This document shows, one piece after another, positions 1-9,633 of a stretch of 64,000 bases of DNA (position 1 is the stretch's first letter; every line of letters begins with the position of its first letter). Under the pieces are notes generated by a model that had not been told where the DNA came from, ran no database searches, and was given only the letters and a program-made list of their open reading frames with translations. This stretch comes from JAAYJK01 sp964501655 (lineage in GTDB: Bacteria > Bacillota > Syntrophomonadia > Syntrophomonadales > Syntrophomonadaceae): assembly GCA_964501655.1 (NCBI GenBank), contig CAZCTN010000009.1:1-64000 (forward strand). The letters run 5' to 3'. The translations under genes and the position numbers were made by a program.

Positions 1-11
1 TTATTTGCCAT
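1..11 (-). CDS. Start of the next formate dehydrogenase operon gene (partial)
   Basis: Only three codons (Met-Ala-Asn) lie in the window. On the minus strand a GGAGGG Shine-Dalgarno at 19-24 sits 7 nt before an ATG at 9-11, just after the stop codon (14-16) of the formate dehydrogenase alpha subunit. The tight spacing says it is co-transcribed. By context it is probably an iron-sulfur or diaphorase-type partner subunit, but the product cannot be read here. Confidence 0.5.
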
Positions 12-13
12 AT

Positions 14-3000
14 CTAAGCCCTCCTTACATCGCATAGAAATGCTTTGTATTCAGGTATCATGGTATTGGCGCATCCTATATGCGGAGTCAGGCGATTGGC
101 CGGGTCACCGGTGGAAAAGCCTTTGAAACCATAGTGCCATAAGAGACCGATCTCATGAACTTTTTTACCGTGAATATTAAAGGGTTTGAAACGTTTGGTA
201 ACACAGGCCACTGCTTCAATATCACCGCGAGTAGTGGAAATAACTACCTTGCGCCCGTTCTTGATGCCTTTTTCCCGGGCCAGCTCCTCACTCAATTCGA
301 TCATCATATCCGGCATAAGCTCCGCCAGCCAGGGCAGGTTACGGGTCAGGGCCCCGGTCTGCCAGTGCTCAACTACCCGGTAAGTGGTGGCAACAATAGG
401 ATATTTATCCGGAGTTCCCTGTTTGTCAGGTTCCCATACCTTCGTAGCCGGGTTAAGGTTCTGGGAATTCATGGTATTACCGGTCGGGCTTTCCCAGGGT
501 TCATAATGCTCGGGGAAAGGACCGTCCTTCATGGAAGTCTTGGTAGCAAACAGACAACCTTTTCCTTCCGGGCGCATGATAAAAGGCATAGCCTTGTCCG
601 GAGGTGAGGTTTTACCGGTATCGGGTACATCGTCTCCTACCCAGCTGCCGGCTGCTTCATCCCATTGAATCAAAACCCGCTTCTCGTCACCCGCCCAGGG
701 GGTTACCCCGTCAGGTGATACTGCACAACGGTTGTATACTATGCGCCGATTGACCGGCCAGGACCAAGCCCAGTTGGAGAACAGTCCCAGACCCTCTTTG
801 GAATTATCTTTATTATCCCGGAGTTTGGGTTTGTAGATAACCTCACCGTCCTTGTAGGTCATGGCTCCGCAATAAACCCAGCATCCGCAAGCGGTGCTGC
901 CATCATCCTTCAGGTTGGGGAAGCCTTCCACGGGCAGACCGTCAGCTACATTGTAGCCGCAGAGTTCGGATGCTACCTTGAGTATATCATCATGTCCGTG
1001 CTCATCGTCGTAATTCCAGGCCAGTTTGGTGATAGGTTCATCTTCCGGTCGGTTGCTGCCTTCATACAGGCTTTTGATTTTCTTGCCCAGTTCATTGTAG
1101 ATCCACAGGTCAGCCTTGGACTCCCCTACTGGATCGGCTCCCTGCCAGCGGTACTGTACCCAGCGGCCGGTTTGGGCAGCGGTGCCTTCTTTTTCATAAA
1201 CAGCGGCAGCCGGGAGGAAGAATACCTCGGTCTGAATGTCGTCCGGGGTAATTTTCGGTCCGTGCTCATTTTCCACTGGTCTGTGCCAGGCTGGATAAGT
1301 CCAGAAGTCTGCGGTTTCATTCAGCCACAGGTCCACAGAAACCATCCATTTCAGCTTGGTCAGGGCTTCCTGCTCTTTGTTGGCGTTTGGTCCGCCCACC
1401 ACCGGGTTGGTTCCGTTGACAAACAGGCCGTCTATTTCGCCCCGGTGCATAGCCTCAAACATAGCTATGTGGGAGTAATTCTTGCTGGCATCCCGCTTGG
1501 GCATATAGTGATAGCCGAAATCATTTTCAGCGGTAGCCGCGTCGCCCCACCAGGCTTTCAGCAAGCTGACCATCCACTTGGAAGTGTTGATCTTAAATCC
1601 GGAATTAGGAAATCCAGCCGCCACTAGGGCCCGGAATTCCTCCAGGGTGTTAAACTCCAGTTTACCTGCCCCCGGAGTAGCCTTTCTAATGTATGCCAGC
1701 AGGTCTTTATTATCTGCTCCATTGGTAGGGGAATCGATATAACCCGGGATGATATGGAACAGCAAAGCCATATCGGTTGCTCCCTGAACGTTGTTTTCGC
1801 CTCTGAGGGCGTTAACTCCGCCGCCCGGGCGGCCCATATTGCCTAACAGCAGTTGTACGATAGCAAATGAGCGTACATTCTGACTGCCTACGGTATGCTG
1901 GGTAATACCCATGGCATACATAATAGTACCGGTCTTGTCCGGTGCTCCGGTGGCAGTAAAGGTATCCAGTACCTCCAGGTATTTCGCCTTGGGGGTGCCG
2001 GTTATCTGGCAAACCGTATCAACATCATAACGCTCGTAGTGCTTCTTCATCAGCTGAAATACACAGCGGGGATGCTGCAGGCTGGGGTCCTTCATGGGAA
2101 GACCGCTCTCATCATATTGATAATCCCAACTGCTGACATCGTAGCTGCGTTTTTCTTCATCATAACCGCTGAATAAACCGTCTTCAAAGCCAAACTCATC
2201 TTTAACCAGGAAAGAAGCATTGGTATATGCCTCTACATAGTCTTTATGATAACGCTCATTGTCAATAATATATTTTACCATTCCGCCCAGGAAAGCTATG
2301 TCCGTTCCTGACCGCATAGGAGCATAAATATCAGCCTTGGTCGAAGTTCTGGTGAAGCGGGGATCAACGTGAATGATTTTGGCATTGCGCTGTTCCCGGG
2401 CTTTCAGCAGCCACTTCATGCTGATAGGATGGTTTTCCGCCGCATTGCTGCCCATGATCAAAGCGCAATCGGTGTTTTTCAAGTCAACAATATGATTGGT
2501 CATGACTCCGCGTCCAAATGAGGGTGACAGTCCTGCCACCGTAGCGGAGTGTCAGATACGGGCCTGGGTTTCCAGATAAACCAAACCCAGGGAACGCATC
2601 ATCTTGCTGAGCATGTAACACTCTTCATTATCCAGACCGGAACCACCGATAGAAGCAATTTTTTCGGTTCGGTTAACGATAACCTCACTGCCGTCAGCTA
2701 TAGTTTCCTTGTGAATAAAACTGCTGTCCCTGGTCTCTTTAACCCTCTGGGCTATCTGGTCCAGCATCCAATCCCATTCTTTTTCTACCCACTTGTCGGT
2801 GCCTGGAGCCCGGTACAGCGGTTTCTGTACTCGTTTGGGATTCACTACCTGTTCTCCGGTATGCTCATCATATATCTCCCGAAGATTAAACATAGCCGCT
2901 CCCTTGGAACAAGCTCCCCCCTGATTGATTGGATTATCCGGGTCACCATGAACGCTCAGTAATTTCACAAATTTCCCTTCAGCGTCCCGTTCCGAATAGA

Positions 3001-3181
3001 TCACCAGGCCGCAACCTGATGCACAGTAAGGACAGACCGTAGGTACCGGAGTTACGTTTTTAATCCTCAGCTCTTTAACCGCCGACGCGGCAGCCTGAAG
3101 ATTAAAACCCAGGTCAACCAGTGCAAAACTGGCTGCTGTGGCCCCGGTTACCTTGAGAAATTGTCTACGGGTAACCTTCAT
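14..3181 (-). CDS. fdhA: Selenocysteine formate dehydrogenase alpha subunit, Tat-exported
   Basis: Catalytic subunit oxidising formate to CO2 (or the reverse) at a Mo/W-bis-pterin site. It appears as two ORFs only because an in-frame UGA (2552-2554) splits it. The flanking residues ARI-U-HSATVAGL match the Sec site of the family, so Sec is residue 210 of about 1055. The N-terminus carries a twin-arginine motif (VTRRQFLK) followed by a hydrophobic stretch, pointing to export. A ferredoxin-like motif, CPYC-x3-C...CSKG, lies near residues 50-95. The FGRG-x-MTNH motif follows Sec and the C-terminus has the molybdopterin-dinucleotide-binding region. The start is ambiguous: AAAGGAG lies 12 nt before the ATG at 3181 and 3 nt before an in-frame GTG at 3190. 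I prefer the ATG because it gives a classical Tat n-region. MoeA genes upstream fit cofactor supply. Confidence 0.93.
2523..2554 (-). promoter_or_regulatory. UGA selenocysteine codon and SECIS-like hairpin
   Basis: On the minus strand the UGA (2552-2554) is followed after 11 nt by a hairpin, GGTGGCA-GGAC-TGTCACC (2523-2540). It has a G in the apical loop and sits at the distance expected for a bacterial SECIS recognised by SelB. A second pairing (ACTCCGC just after the UGA with GCGGAGT about 40 nt downstream) could form a longer stem. Bacterial SECIS elements lie inside the coding sequence directly after the UGA, as here. Confidence 0.8.
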
Positions 3182-3631
3182 AAACTCCACACTCTCCTTT
3201 CGCAGTATTCAATTTTAATACTGGATACTTCTCTAAATTGTATCACTCCAGCAAAAAATTGGACACCCTAAAATAAGCGCACAAATTCCAAATTTTAATC
3301 ACTTGTACCGCTTACAGGCTAAATATTCCATATATTTTATGGGGAAACTACTTAAAAGGCTATAGACCCCCCTCCCCTCTCCAATGAATCTGCTGAAATA
3401 ACAGCATTAACATGATTCGGTTGCCTTCACCTGTTATTATCTTCGACATTTGCAGGTAAATTCCTTGCAGAGTGTCATAATAAGCCCAATAATAAACAAA
3501 AGCAATAATATAAATAACAAAAAGTAATACAATTTATATAACATATAACGAATGGAAAAGATGTATCTCGCTTCATTAATCCGTCTCCTTGCAGTGGTGA
3601 GCTGAAACTGCGGAGCAGTTTCGGGCGATAT
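3182..3631. other. Long leader of the formate dehydrogenase gene (no gene)
   Basis: About 440 nt with no credible ORF. Read on the minus strand it holds a promoter candidate (3477-3505), a hairpin (GAATC...TGCTG-TTATTT-CAGCA...GATTC near 3385-3418), a purine run with G2/G4/G6 tracts (3367-3382), and the fdhA ribosome binding site. The end next to the MoeA gene carries one copy of a dispersed palindromic repeat (3589-3637). The middle is very AT-rich (about 3480-3550). I recognise no known riboswitch class. Confidence 0.5.
3477..3505 (-). promoter_or_regulatory. Candidate sigma-A promoter for fdhA
   Basis: On the minus strand, TTGCTT (3505-3500), a 17-nt spacer and TATTAT (3482-3477). This gives a leader of nearly 300 nt before the fdhA start. 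It is a consensus match only, and the surrounding AT-richness raises the chance of coincidence. Confidence 0.4.
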
Positions 3632-3637
3632 CTAAAT
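3589..3637 (+). repeat. Dispersed 49-nt palindromic repeat, copy 1
   Basis: Begins TTGCAG and ends TCTAAAT. Its core is a hairpin GAAACTGC-GGA-GCAGTTTC (8-bp stem, 3-nt loop). It aligns without gaps to 18554-18602 and more loosely to 23500-23550. The copy overlaps the last codons of the minus-strand MoeA gene, whose TAG stop lies inside the TCTAAAT end. Confidence 0.6.
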
Positions 3638-5548
3638 GTTGCTATGGATTATTTCTCCGTTGTTTCTTAGGCTATAACCTCCGAAGTTTAAGACTTTCTG
3701 TCGGAACTGACTTCCCTTGATCACCTGCAGGAGCATGTCCAAATTATGCTCACCTATAACATCCGGGAGAATACAAAGGTCATAGCGCTCCTCCGATATG
3801 GGTATGAAGTCCAGATCCAGGGCCCGGGCACTGGCATAGATGCCCAGAGCACAGTCGGCGGTATCGTTCCTGACTGCGGCAGCAACGGCCAGGTGGGTGT
3901 ATTCTTCCCGGTTGTACCCGTTGATGCTCTCCGGGCTTATCCCGTGTTGTCGCAGCAGATAATCAAACAGAACCCTGGTTCCGGCTCCTTTTTGACGATT
4001 TATATACCTGATGTTATTATCCGATAAATCCTTGAATTCTGAAATACTGAAAGGGTTGCCTTTCTTGACAATTAATCCCTGCTCCCGATGCACCAGGTTG
4101 ATTAAGATCCAGGGAGCATCAACTAGATATTTGTTTAAATAGCTTATGTTGTAATTGCCGCTGTTTTCATCCAGCAAATGAACTCCGGCTAAATGACACT
4201 CTCTTCTCTTTAAAGACATTATTCCCCCAATGCTGCCGGCATTGGTGGAAATAAGCCGGAGGTTACAGCGGGCTTGCAGCAGATCGCTAATAAAGTCAAT
4301 TGATATATCATGGCTGCCAATACAAACCAGAGTCCGATCCATAAGATAACGGGGTTTGTTCAGTACTATCCGGCAAGGGCTGCCGGCCTCCAACCCTTCC
4401 TGACCTCGTTCGATATGAATAAATCCATCGGCTTTTACCAGGCTGGTAGTAACTCCGGCCCCCCGGCTAAGGGGATAAGCTAGATAATCATCATTTATCT
4501 TGGCGGTATTTACAAAAATAAACTCATCTACTCCCATGGAGGAGGCTATTTTTCGTGCAATGCGACCTTCCAGTACCGGGTCGGCCGGGGGCTCAATTCC
4601 CTGTTTACGATATATTAACGGTTTAGCCAGGAGATCAAATACCAGCTGGGCAGATATGGGATAGCCGGGTACACCGATCACCGGCTTCCTATCTATTATT
4701 CCCAGAATTGCTGGTTTGCCGGGGCGAATGGCTATACCATGGATTATCAATTCGCCGGCCTCTTCAATTATGGAAGCGGTGTAATCCTCCCGTCCAGCCG
4801 AGGAACCGGAACAGACGACCACCAGATCGGCCTCATCCTTGACCCGGGCAACTGCCTGCCGCAGCAGTTCTTTATCATCGATAACGATGTGGTGGCGGAA
4901 GGTACGGGCTCCCCACTGCTGACACATAGCCATCAGCATCCTGCTGTTGGACTCCACTATTTCTCCGGGTTGCATCTCATCGCTGCCTCTGTCCAGCAGT
5001 TCGGTCCCGGTAGGGATAATGGCCACCAGGGGTGGTTTGACTACCTCTAATTCGGCAATGGCTGCGGTAATCAAAGAGGCTAGTTCATAGGGACCTATCC
5101 GGGTAAAAGATGGAGCGATCATGTCCATAGCCACCAGGTCTTCCCCTACCGAGCGTATATGCTGCCAGGGCACCGCCGGCTTGATGACGGTCGCCTGCTC
5201 CCCGGAAAAATTGACATCTTCTATCATAACTACTGCGTCGAAGGATTGGGGGACGTAATCACCGGTATCAACTTCCATATATTGATCAGAGTTAAGATTC
5301 AGGGGATTGGTTTCACTGGCTCCATAGGTGTCGGCTGCTCTAACCGCAATGCCGTCCATGGCCGAGGCTGGGTAATGAGGCGATGATCTGCGGGCGTAAG
5401 CAGCAGACGCCAGGATTCGCCCCAAACTGGAGAGTACATCAATCTGTTCTGACTGCACTTTAAAATATCCGCATTGCTCCAGGGCCTGCCAGAATAATTC
5501 CCGGGCTTGTTCCAGAGGGGTGTTTTCTATATATACCTTTCTTTCCAT
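3632..5548 (-). CDS. MoeA-type molybdenum insertase fused to a PBP-like domain
   Basis: Molybdopterin molybdenumtransferase: it transfers molybdate (or tungstate) into adenylylated molybdopterin. The protein is 638 aa against about 400 for MoeA alone. Residues 1 to about 400 are MoeA, with an SAMDG motif near the N-terminus, SGSSAGREDY, RPGKP and VPGYPIS. From about 405 to the end is a LysR-substrate/periplasmic-binding-like domain (begins LVCIGSHD; contains NRQKGAGTR), a fusion known in anaerobes and archaea and thought to sense oxyanion or cofactor. The start is the ATG at 5548 with AGGTGA 5 nt upstream; a GTG at 5557 overlaps that ribosome binding site. It is divergent from the two other moeA genes and reads toward fdhA. 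Confidence 0.88.
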   Translation of the reverse strand: MERKVYIENTPLEQARELFWQALEQCGYFKVQSEQIDVLSSLGRILASAAYARRSSPHYPASAMDGIAVRAADTYGASETNPLNLNSDQYMEVDTGDYVPQSFDAVVMIEDVNFSGEQATVIKPAVPWQHIRSVGEDLVAMDMIAPSFTRIGPYELASLITAAIAELEVVKPPLVAIIPTGTELLDRGSDEMQPGEIVESNSRMLMAMCQQWGARTFRHHIVIDDKELLRQAVARVKDEADLVVVCSGSSAGREDYTASIIEEAGELIIHGIAIRPGKPAILGIIDRKPVIGVPGYPISAQLVFDLLAKPLIYRKQGIEPPADPVLEGRIARKIASSMGVDEFIFVNTAKINDDYLAYPLSRGAGVTTSLVKADGFIHIERGQEGLEAGSPCRIVLNKPRYLMDRTLVCIGSHDISIDFISDLLQARCNLRLISTNAGSIGGIMSLKRRECHLAGVHLLDENSGNYNISYLNKYLVDAPWILINLVHREQGLIVKKGNPFSISEFKDLSDNNIRYINRQKGAGTRVLFDYLLRQHGISPESINGYNREEYTHLAVAAAVRNDTADCALGIYASARALDLDFIPISEERYDLCILPDVIGEHNLDMLLQVIKGSQFRQKVLNFGGYSLRNNGEIIHSNI

Positions 5549-5647
5549 ATATCTCACCTGCTGTTAGTATATTTGCTTAGTATTTTTCCATAGACAGTAT
5601 AACACTATTAGCCCCCAGGAGGTAAAATAATACCTGAATAACCGGGC

Positions 5648-5700
5648 GAAAAGATATAGCCCGCTTCATTCAGCAGTGGGGTTCCGACTTTCTCCTGGTT
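5648..5700 (+). repeat. Partial dispersed repeat flank
   Basis: GAAAAGATATAGCCCGCTTC starting at 5648 resembles GAAAAGATGTATCTCGCTTC starting at 3553, just before repeat copy 1. The reverse complement of that flank also resembles AATAAAGCGAGATGATGG before copy 3 (about 23480). The palindromic core is not recognisable here, so this may be a decayed copy. Confidence 0.3.
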
Positions 5701-5709
5701 TCAGCAGCG

Positions 5710-5738
5710 GCGACAGGCCAGGGTCTATCTAGTATAAT
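5710..5738 (+). promoter_or_regulatory. Candidate promoter for the moeA pair
   Basis: GCGACA (5710-5715), a 17-nt spacer and a perfect TATAAT (5733-5738), 38 nt before the moeA start. It lies in the divergent gap between the MoeA-PBP fusion and moeA. Confidence 0.55.
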
Positions 5739-5776
5739 AGAAAGCAGTTGTACTAAAAACCGTGAGGTGTTAAATA

Positions 5777-6988
5777 ATGGCGGAATTTTTAAAGGTAGTA
5801 AAATATGAAGAAGCCATAGAAAAACTGGGCAGGTATTTTCCTGTGCGCAGAATAGAGACCCTGGAACTCATGGCGGCGTCGGGGAAGATTCTGGCTCAGG
5901 AGATAACCGGCCCCGAAGACCTGCCGGCTTTTGACCGGTCTACGGTGGACGGATATGCGTTGAAGGCCGAGGATAGTTTCGGCAGCAGCGAAGCCCTGCC
6001 TGCCTATCTGGAATATCGGGGAGAAGTGAAGATGGGGGAGGCAGCGGAGATTAACTTGATCCGGGGACAGTGCGCCTGGATACCTACCGGGGGAATGCTG
6101 CCTCTCGGCTCGGATGCGGTAGTGATGGTTGAATATACTGAAAGATTGGGTAATGACACCGTTTTGATATATCGTCCGGTAGGACCAGGAGAAAATGTGA
6201 TGTTCAAGGGCGAGGATGTCCGGGCCGGGAAGGCCCTGTTCAAGCCCGGCAAGGTTATCCGGCCCCAGGATACAGGTTTTATGGCTTCGCTGGGAATTGA
6301 CCGGGTCCAGGTCCATTCTCCCTACCGAATAGGGATAATATCAACCGGGGATGAGATTGTGCCGATTCAGAACACACCTGGAGCAGGGCAGGTCAGGGAT
6401 GTGAATTCCCATGCCCTGGCGGCGGCGGTAAATAGCTGCGGCAGCATTGCTGCAACCTATCCTATTGTAGAAGATGAATTTGGGATGTTGCAGGAGGCCG
6501 TCCGGCAAGCCCTGGACGAAAACGATGTCCTGCTGCTTTCCGGCGGCAGTTCAGTGGGCATCATGGATGTAACCGTTGACGTACTGCTGTCATTTCCCGG
6601 GGCGGAATTGCTTTTCCATGGCCTGGCAGTTAAACCCGGTAAGCCTACTCTGGCCGTTAAAATAAAGGAGCAAATGGTGATAGGGCTTCCCGGGCACCCG
6701 GTGTCTGCTTTGATGATGTTTAACATTATCTGCAGTCCTTTTCTGAAAGCCGGGAGCGAACAGGAGCTGAGAGTGAAGCTTACCCAGAATATTGCCTCCC
6801 AACCGGGCCGGGATGATTTTATCCCGGTGGTTATTGCCAGGGATGGAACCGGCCAATTGTCAGCCCGGCCTCTGCTGGGGAAATCAGGGTTGATGAGTAT
6901 TCTGTCCCTGGCTGATGCATACATTCACATACCCTATGAGCAGCAGGGGCTTCTAGCCGACAGCATGGTAAATGCCCGGTTATTCTAA
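5777..6988 (+). CDS. moeA: Molybdopterin molybdenumtransferase MoeA
   Basis: At 403 aa this is the normal length for MoeA, which inserts molybdate into MPT-AMP in the cytoplasm. All expected family motifs are visible: FDRSTVDGYA (about 54-63), SGGSSVG (about 254), KPGKP (about 285) and LPGHPVSA (about 304). The last has His where many MoeAs have Asn. The start is the ATG at 5777 with GAGGTG upstream. The second moeA begins 12 nt after the stop, so the two form an operon. It is the most canonical of the three paralogues here. Confidence 0.92.
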   Translation: MAEFLKVVKYEEAIEKLGRYFPVRRIETLELMAASGKILAQEITGPEDLPAFDRSTVDGYALKAEDSFGSSEALPAYLEYRGEVKMGEAAEINLIRGQCAWIPTGGMLPLGSDAVVMVEYTERLGNDTVLIYRPVGPGENVMFKGEDVRAGKALFKPGKVIRPQDTGFMASLGIDRVQVHSPYRIGIISTGDEIVPIQNTPGAGQVRDVNSHALAAAVNSCGSIAATYPIVEDEFGMLQEAVRQALDENDVLLLSGGSSVGIMDVTVDVLLSFPGAELLFHGLAVKPGKPTLAVKIKEQMVIGLPGHPVSALMMFNIICSPFLKAGSEQELRVKLTQNIASQPGRDDFIPVVIARDGTGQLSARPLLGKSGLMSILSLADAYIHIPYEQQGLLADSMVNARLF

Positions 6989-7000
6989 TGAGGTGATCGG

Positions 7001-8191
7001 ATGAAAAAATCAATTGGTCTGGAAGATGCCATTGCCTTGTGCAGCCATTGGGCCTGCCCGGCAGGACAGGAGGAGGTAAACCTTAATGCCGCGTTCCGAA
7101 GGGTATCTGCCCAGGATTTATGCGCTCAATTAAGTGTTCCTGATTTTGACCGTTCAGCGGTTGACGGCTATGCCATCTGCCAGGATGATCTGGCTTATAC
7201 GGATGAGCCCCGGGCTTTCAAGGTGATCGGCGAAAGGTCAGCCGGACATTGTCATCCCATCAGCATCAGCCGGGGGGAAACACTTCGGGTAATGACCGGT
7301 GCTCTGCTGCCTGCAGGCACTGCTGCGGTTATCAAACAGGAAGAGGTCAGGCCGTCCGGCAGCCTGATTTACCCGGTAATCCAACCAAGGCCAGGAGAAA
7401 ACATACAGCAGCGGGGAAGTGATATTCCGTTGGGGATGAACCTGCTTAAAGCCGGGGAGATACTGGAGGCAGAAGGAATTGAACGGATAGCCTGCTGCGG
7501 GGTGGAAAGGCTGAGGGTTTATCGACATCCCCGCATATATATTATTAATACCGGGAACGAGCTGGTTTTACCAGGAATGCCTTTGCAGCCCGGTCAAATA
7601 TACCACAGCAACCGCAGCCTGCTGGCGGCCAAAGTGGCCTCTGCAGGCGGTACGCCAGTTTTGGCCGAAACCGGGGTAAGAGATGAAATTGCTGTAATTG
7701 CCTCTGCCATCGAAAAGGGTGTAAGCTCCGCCGACATGGTCATTATCAGCGGAGGGACGGGCAGCGGCACTGGGGATCTGGTACAGGATTCCTGGCGGGA
7801 ACTGGGGGCAGATATACTGTTTAAGGGCATAGATATCGTGCCTGGGAAAGGTTCGGCGGCAGCAGCTTACCGGCAAAAGCTTATATGCAATCTGGCCGGG
7901 CACCCGGGGGCAGTGAGTCTGCTCTTTGAGGTATTGATTAATCCGATCTTCGCACTCCTGCGGGGAGAATCACATAGTCGGGAGTGGTTTGAAATAATAC
8001 TGGATAGCACTGTCCATAAGATATCCGACCGGCGCAGTTTAAGAAGGGCAGAGATGATATTTGCAGGACCGGGGGAAAGTCGAGCCCGACCTTTGAGTGC
8101 ATTCAGCAACTTCTGCCACCATCGACTGATTCTAGATCTGAAACCGGGTCAGGGCAAAGCAGGAGAAATAGTAAAGGCCCTGATGATATAA
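7001..8191 (+). CDS. Divergent MoeA paralogue
   Basis: A 396-aa MoeA-family protein; GGTGAT sits 3 nt before the ATG. The N-terminal FDRSAVDGYA motif is intact. The C-terminal active-site region has drifted: SGGTGSGTGD (about 249) replaces the usual SGG-x-SVG-x-x-D, VPGKG (about 279) replaces KPGKP, and LAGHPGAV (about 297) replaces LPGNPVSA. It probably keeps the MoeA fold, but metal transfer may be altered: a different oxyanion, a heterodimer partner for the upstream MoeA, or loss of activity. Co-transcribed with moeA. Confidence 0.85.
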   Translation: MKKSIGLEDAIALCSHWACPAGQEEVNLNAAFRRVSAQDLCAQLSVPDFDRSAVDGYAICQDDLAYTDEPRAFKVIGERSAGHCHPISISRGETLRVMTGALLPAGTAAVIKQEEVRPSGSLIYPVIQPRPGENIQQRGSDIPLGMNLLKAGEILEAEGIERIACCGVERLRVYRHPRIYIINTGNELVLPGMPLQPGQIYHSNRSLLAAKVASAGGTPVLAETGVRDEIAVIASAIEKGVSSADMVIISGGTGSGTGDLVQDSWRELGADILFKGIDIVPGKGSAAAAYRQKLICNLAGHPGAVSLLFEVLINPIFALLRGESHSREWFEIILDSTVHKISDRRSLRRAEMIFAGPGESRARPLSAFSNFCHHRLILDLKPGQGKAGEIVKALMI

Positions 8192-8410
8192 AGCAAATAT
8201 CGGGCCATGCTGCCTATCCCGCCTGACACCTGGTTTTACCCGCCGGTGGCTATGACCTGCTCCCCCTGGGTCAGTACCCGATAAAGGTTAAGGGAGATCG
8301 CTGCTGATTTATTAATGAGGCGAAGCTTCTGAAAGATGTCAGCCTCCTATTAACAAAACTGGCAGCTGGTTCTAATCATCGGGTCATTACAACGGTGGTT
8401 TGAATGTCAG

Positions 8411-9514
8411 TTAGATCTCAAGTTCCTGCCGCAATTCTTCCTGCAGCTCTGATCGCAGATGATTTATGGAATCAAAATCCATAGCCGGGATATAATACGA
8501 TTCCAGTTCGTCGTGAGCTTTTTTCGCCCGTGCGATGAAATCGATGGCCGCTTTAAACCCTGCTTCCATCCTATCGCTGCCGGCGGCGATATGTTTGGCG
8601 TGTATATCCAGATGCGACTGGAGCAGCAGGTTATCGAAGTCCAGCAGGCGGCGATATTTTTGCATCGGCAGTCTTTTCTCATAGGGCAGATTAGTGCTGA
8701 TATCCAGTAAAACCCGCTTGCTTTCAGGCAATATAATCAGATCCAACTCGGCGGGATCAAAGGGATTATGAAAGATTTCGGCATATATGCCTCGCAGTGT
8801 CATTTGTTCCTCGATATTCTTGAACAGCTCCTTAATGCCGCTGCCTGGAGAGCCTTTTACCCCAAAAAGAACCGCATCTTCCGGGATCAGACTTTCCACC
8901 CTGCTTTTGAAGCCCTCGGGAGTTATAGCCGCAGCAAAGAGATGACGCGGCTGCCGCTGGGAGGGGGATGGTTCTTCCAGGAAATCAGCGGTTAATGCCA
9001 ATATGTTTCGGTTCACGGCCGGCTGATCCAAGCTGTGGTGATGGTAGAACTTCAATTCTTCATAGGCTGCTCCGCACTCCTGCAGGCGCAGGTAAGCCAG
9101 GCTGAAACAGCGGCTAATTATTCCGCTGAGCTCGATAATAGTATCTCGGGAACATGCGATCTTTTCTCGTTCCCAGAATTGGCCCAGGTTAATTATTTCA
9201 TCCACTGCTCCCGGAAAAGCCGGGTCAACTATGTGGGGAGCGGTGCCATCCAGGAGGCATATCTGCTGATCTGGGATTACCACCCCATCCAAAGATTCAT
9301 TGTCGGATGAACACCAGTGATATTCAATGTCCAGGCCTCTTTCATAAAAGAAATTCCCGACATTTTTCATAAAAGTTGATTTTCCGGTCCCGGGGCCGCC
9401 TTTTAAGACTATCTTGCGTTTTACCTGGGGACCAGCCAGGTGATCATATAATGAAAAAAATGCATAACGAGTGTTGCCGCCCGGATACATATGTCTGATT
9501 TTCGCCAAAGGCAA
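8411..9514 (-). CDS. P-loop ATPase of the PRK06851 type
   Basis: A 367-aa protein of unknown role with a Walker A motif GGPGTGKST about 45 residues in. This family is found in Firmicutes and appears to hold two nucleotide-kinase-like halves; a second glycine-rich stretch (VKGSPGSGIKE) lies in the middle. No membrane segments or signal peptide. The start is the TTG at 9514, 5 nt after GGAGG; a GTG at 9520 overlaps that site. It is convergent with the moeA operon. I cannot assign a substrate. Confidence 0.75.
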   Translation of the reverse strand: MPLAKIRHMYPGGNTRYAFFSLYDHLAGPQVKRKIVLKGGPGTGKSTFMKNVGNFFYERGLDIEYHWCSSDNESLDGVVIPDQQICLLDGTAPHIVDPAFPGAVDEIINLGQFWEREKIACSRDTIIELSGIISRCFSLAYLRLQECGAAYEELKFYHHHSLDQPAVNRNILALTADFLEEPSPSQRQPRHLFAAAITPEGFKSRVESLIPEDAVLFGVKGSPGSGIKELFKNIEEQMTLRGIYAEIFHNPFDPAELDLIILPESKRVLLDISTNLPYEKRLPMQKYRRLLDFDNLLLQSHLDIHAKHIAAGSDRMEAGFKAAIDFIARAKKAHDELESYYIPAMDFDSINHLRSELQEELRQELEI

Positions 9515-9633
9515 CTGCACCTCCCGCTGATGTTGTTCATATTAATAATATCTATGTTTATCAGCAAGTATTGCGCACAGGTTTATATTGGAAATGATAA
9601 GAAGGGTTCCTGCCAGGCCGGATAATAAAGAAG

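Noticed and set aside
155..2176. Several plus-strand ORFs of 65-211 codons inside the formate dehydrogenase gene
   Set aside because: They are antisense shadows of a gene with strong family motifs and have no ribosome binding sites.
3421..3480. Sigma-54 promoter for fdhA
   Set aside because: No GG-N10-GC arrangement is found on the minus strand.
8192..8410. Possible Moco-type riboswitch or repeat (GCCTCC near 8340)
   Set aside because: It lies between two convergent gene ends, so it cannot be a leader; only a GAGGC...GCCTC pairing is present.
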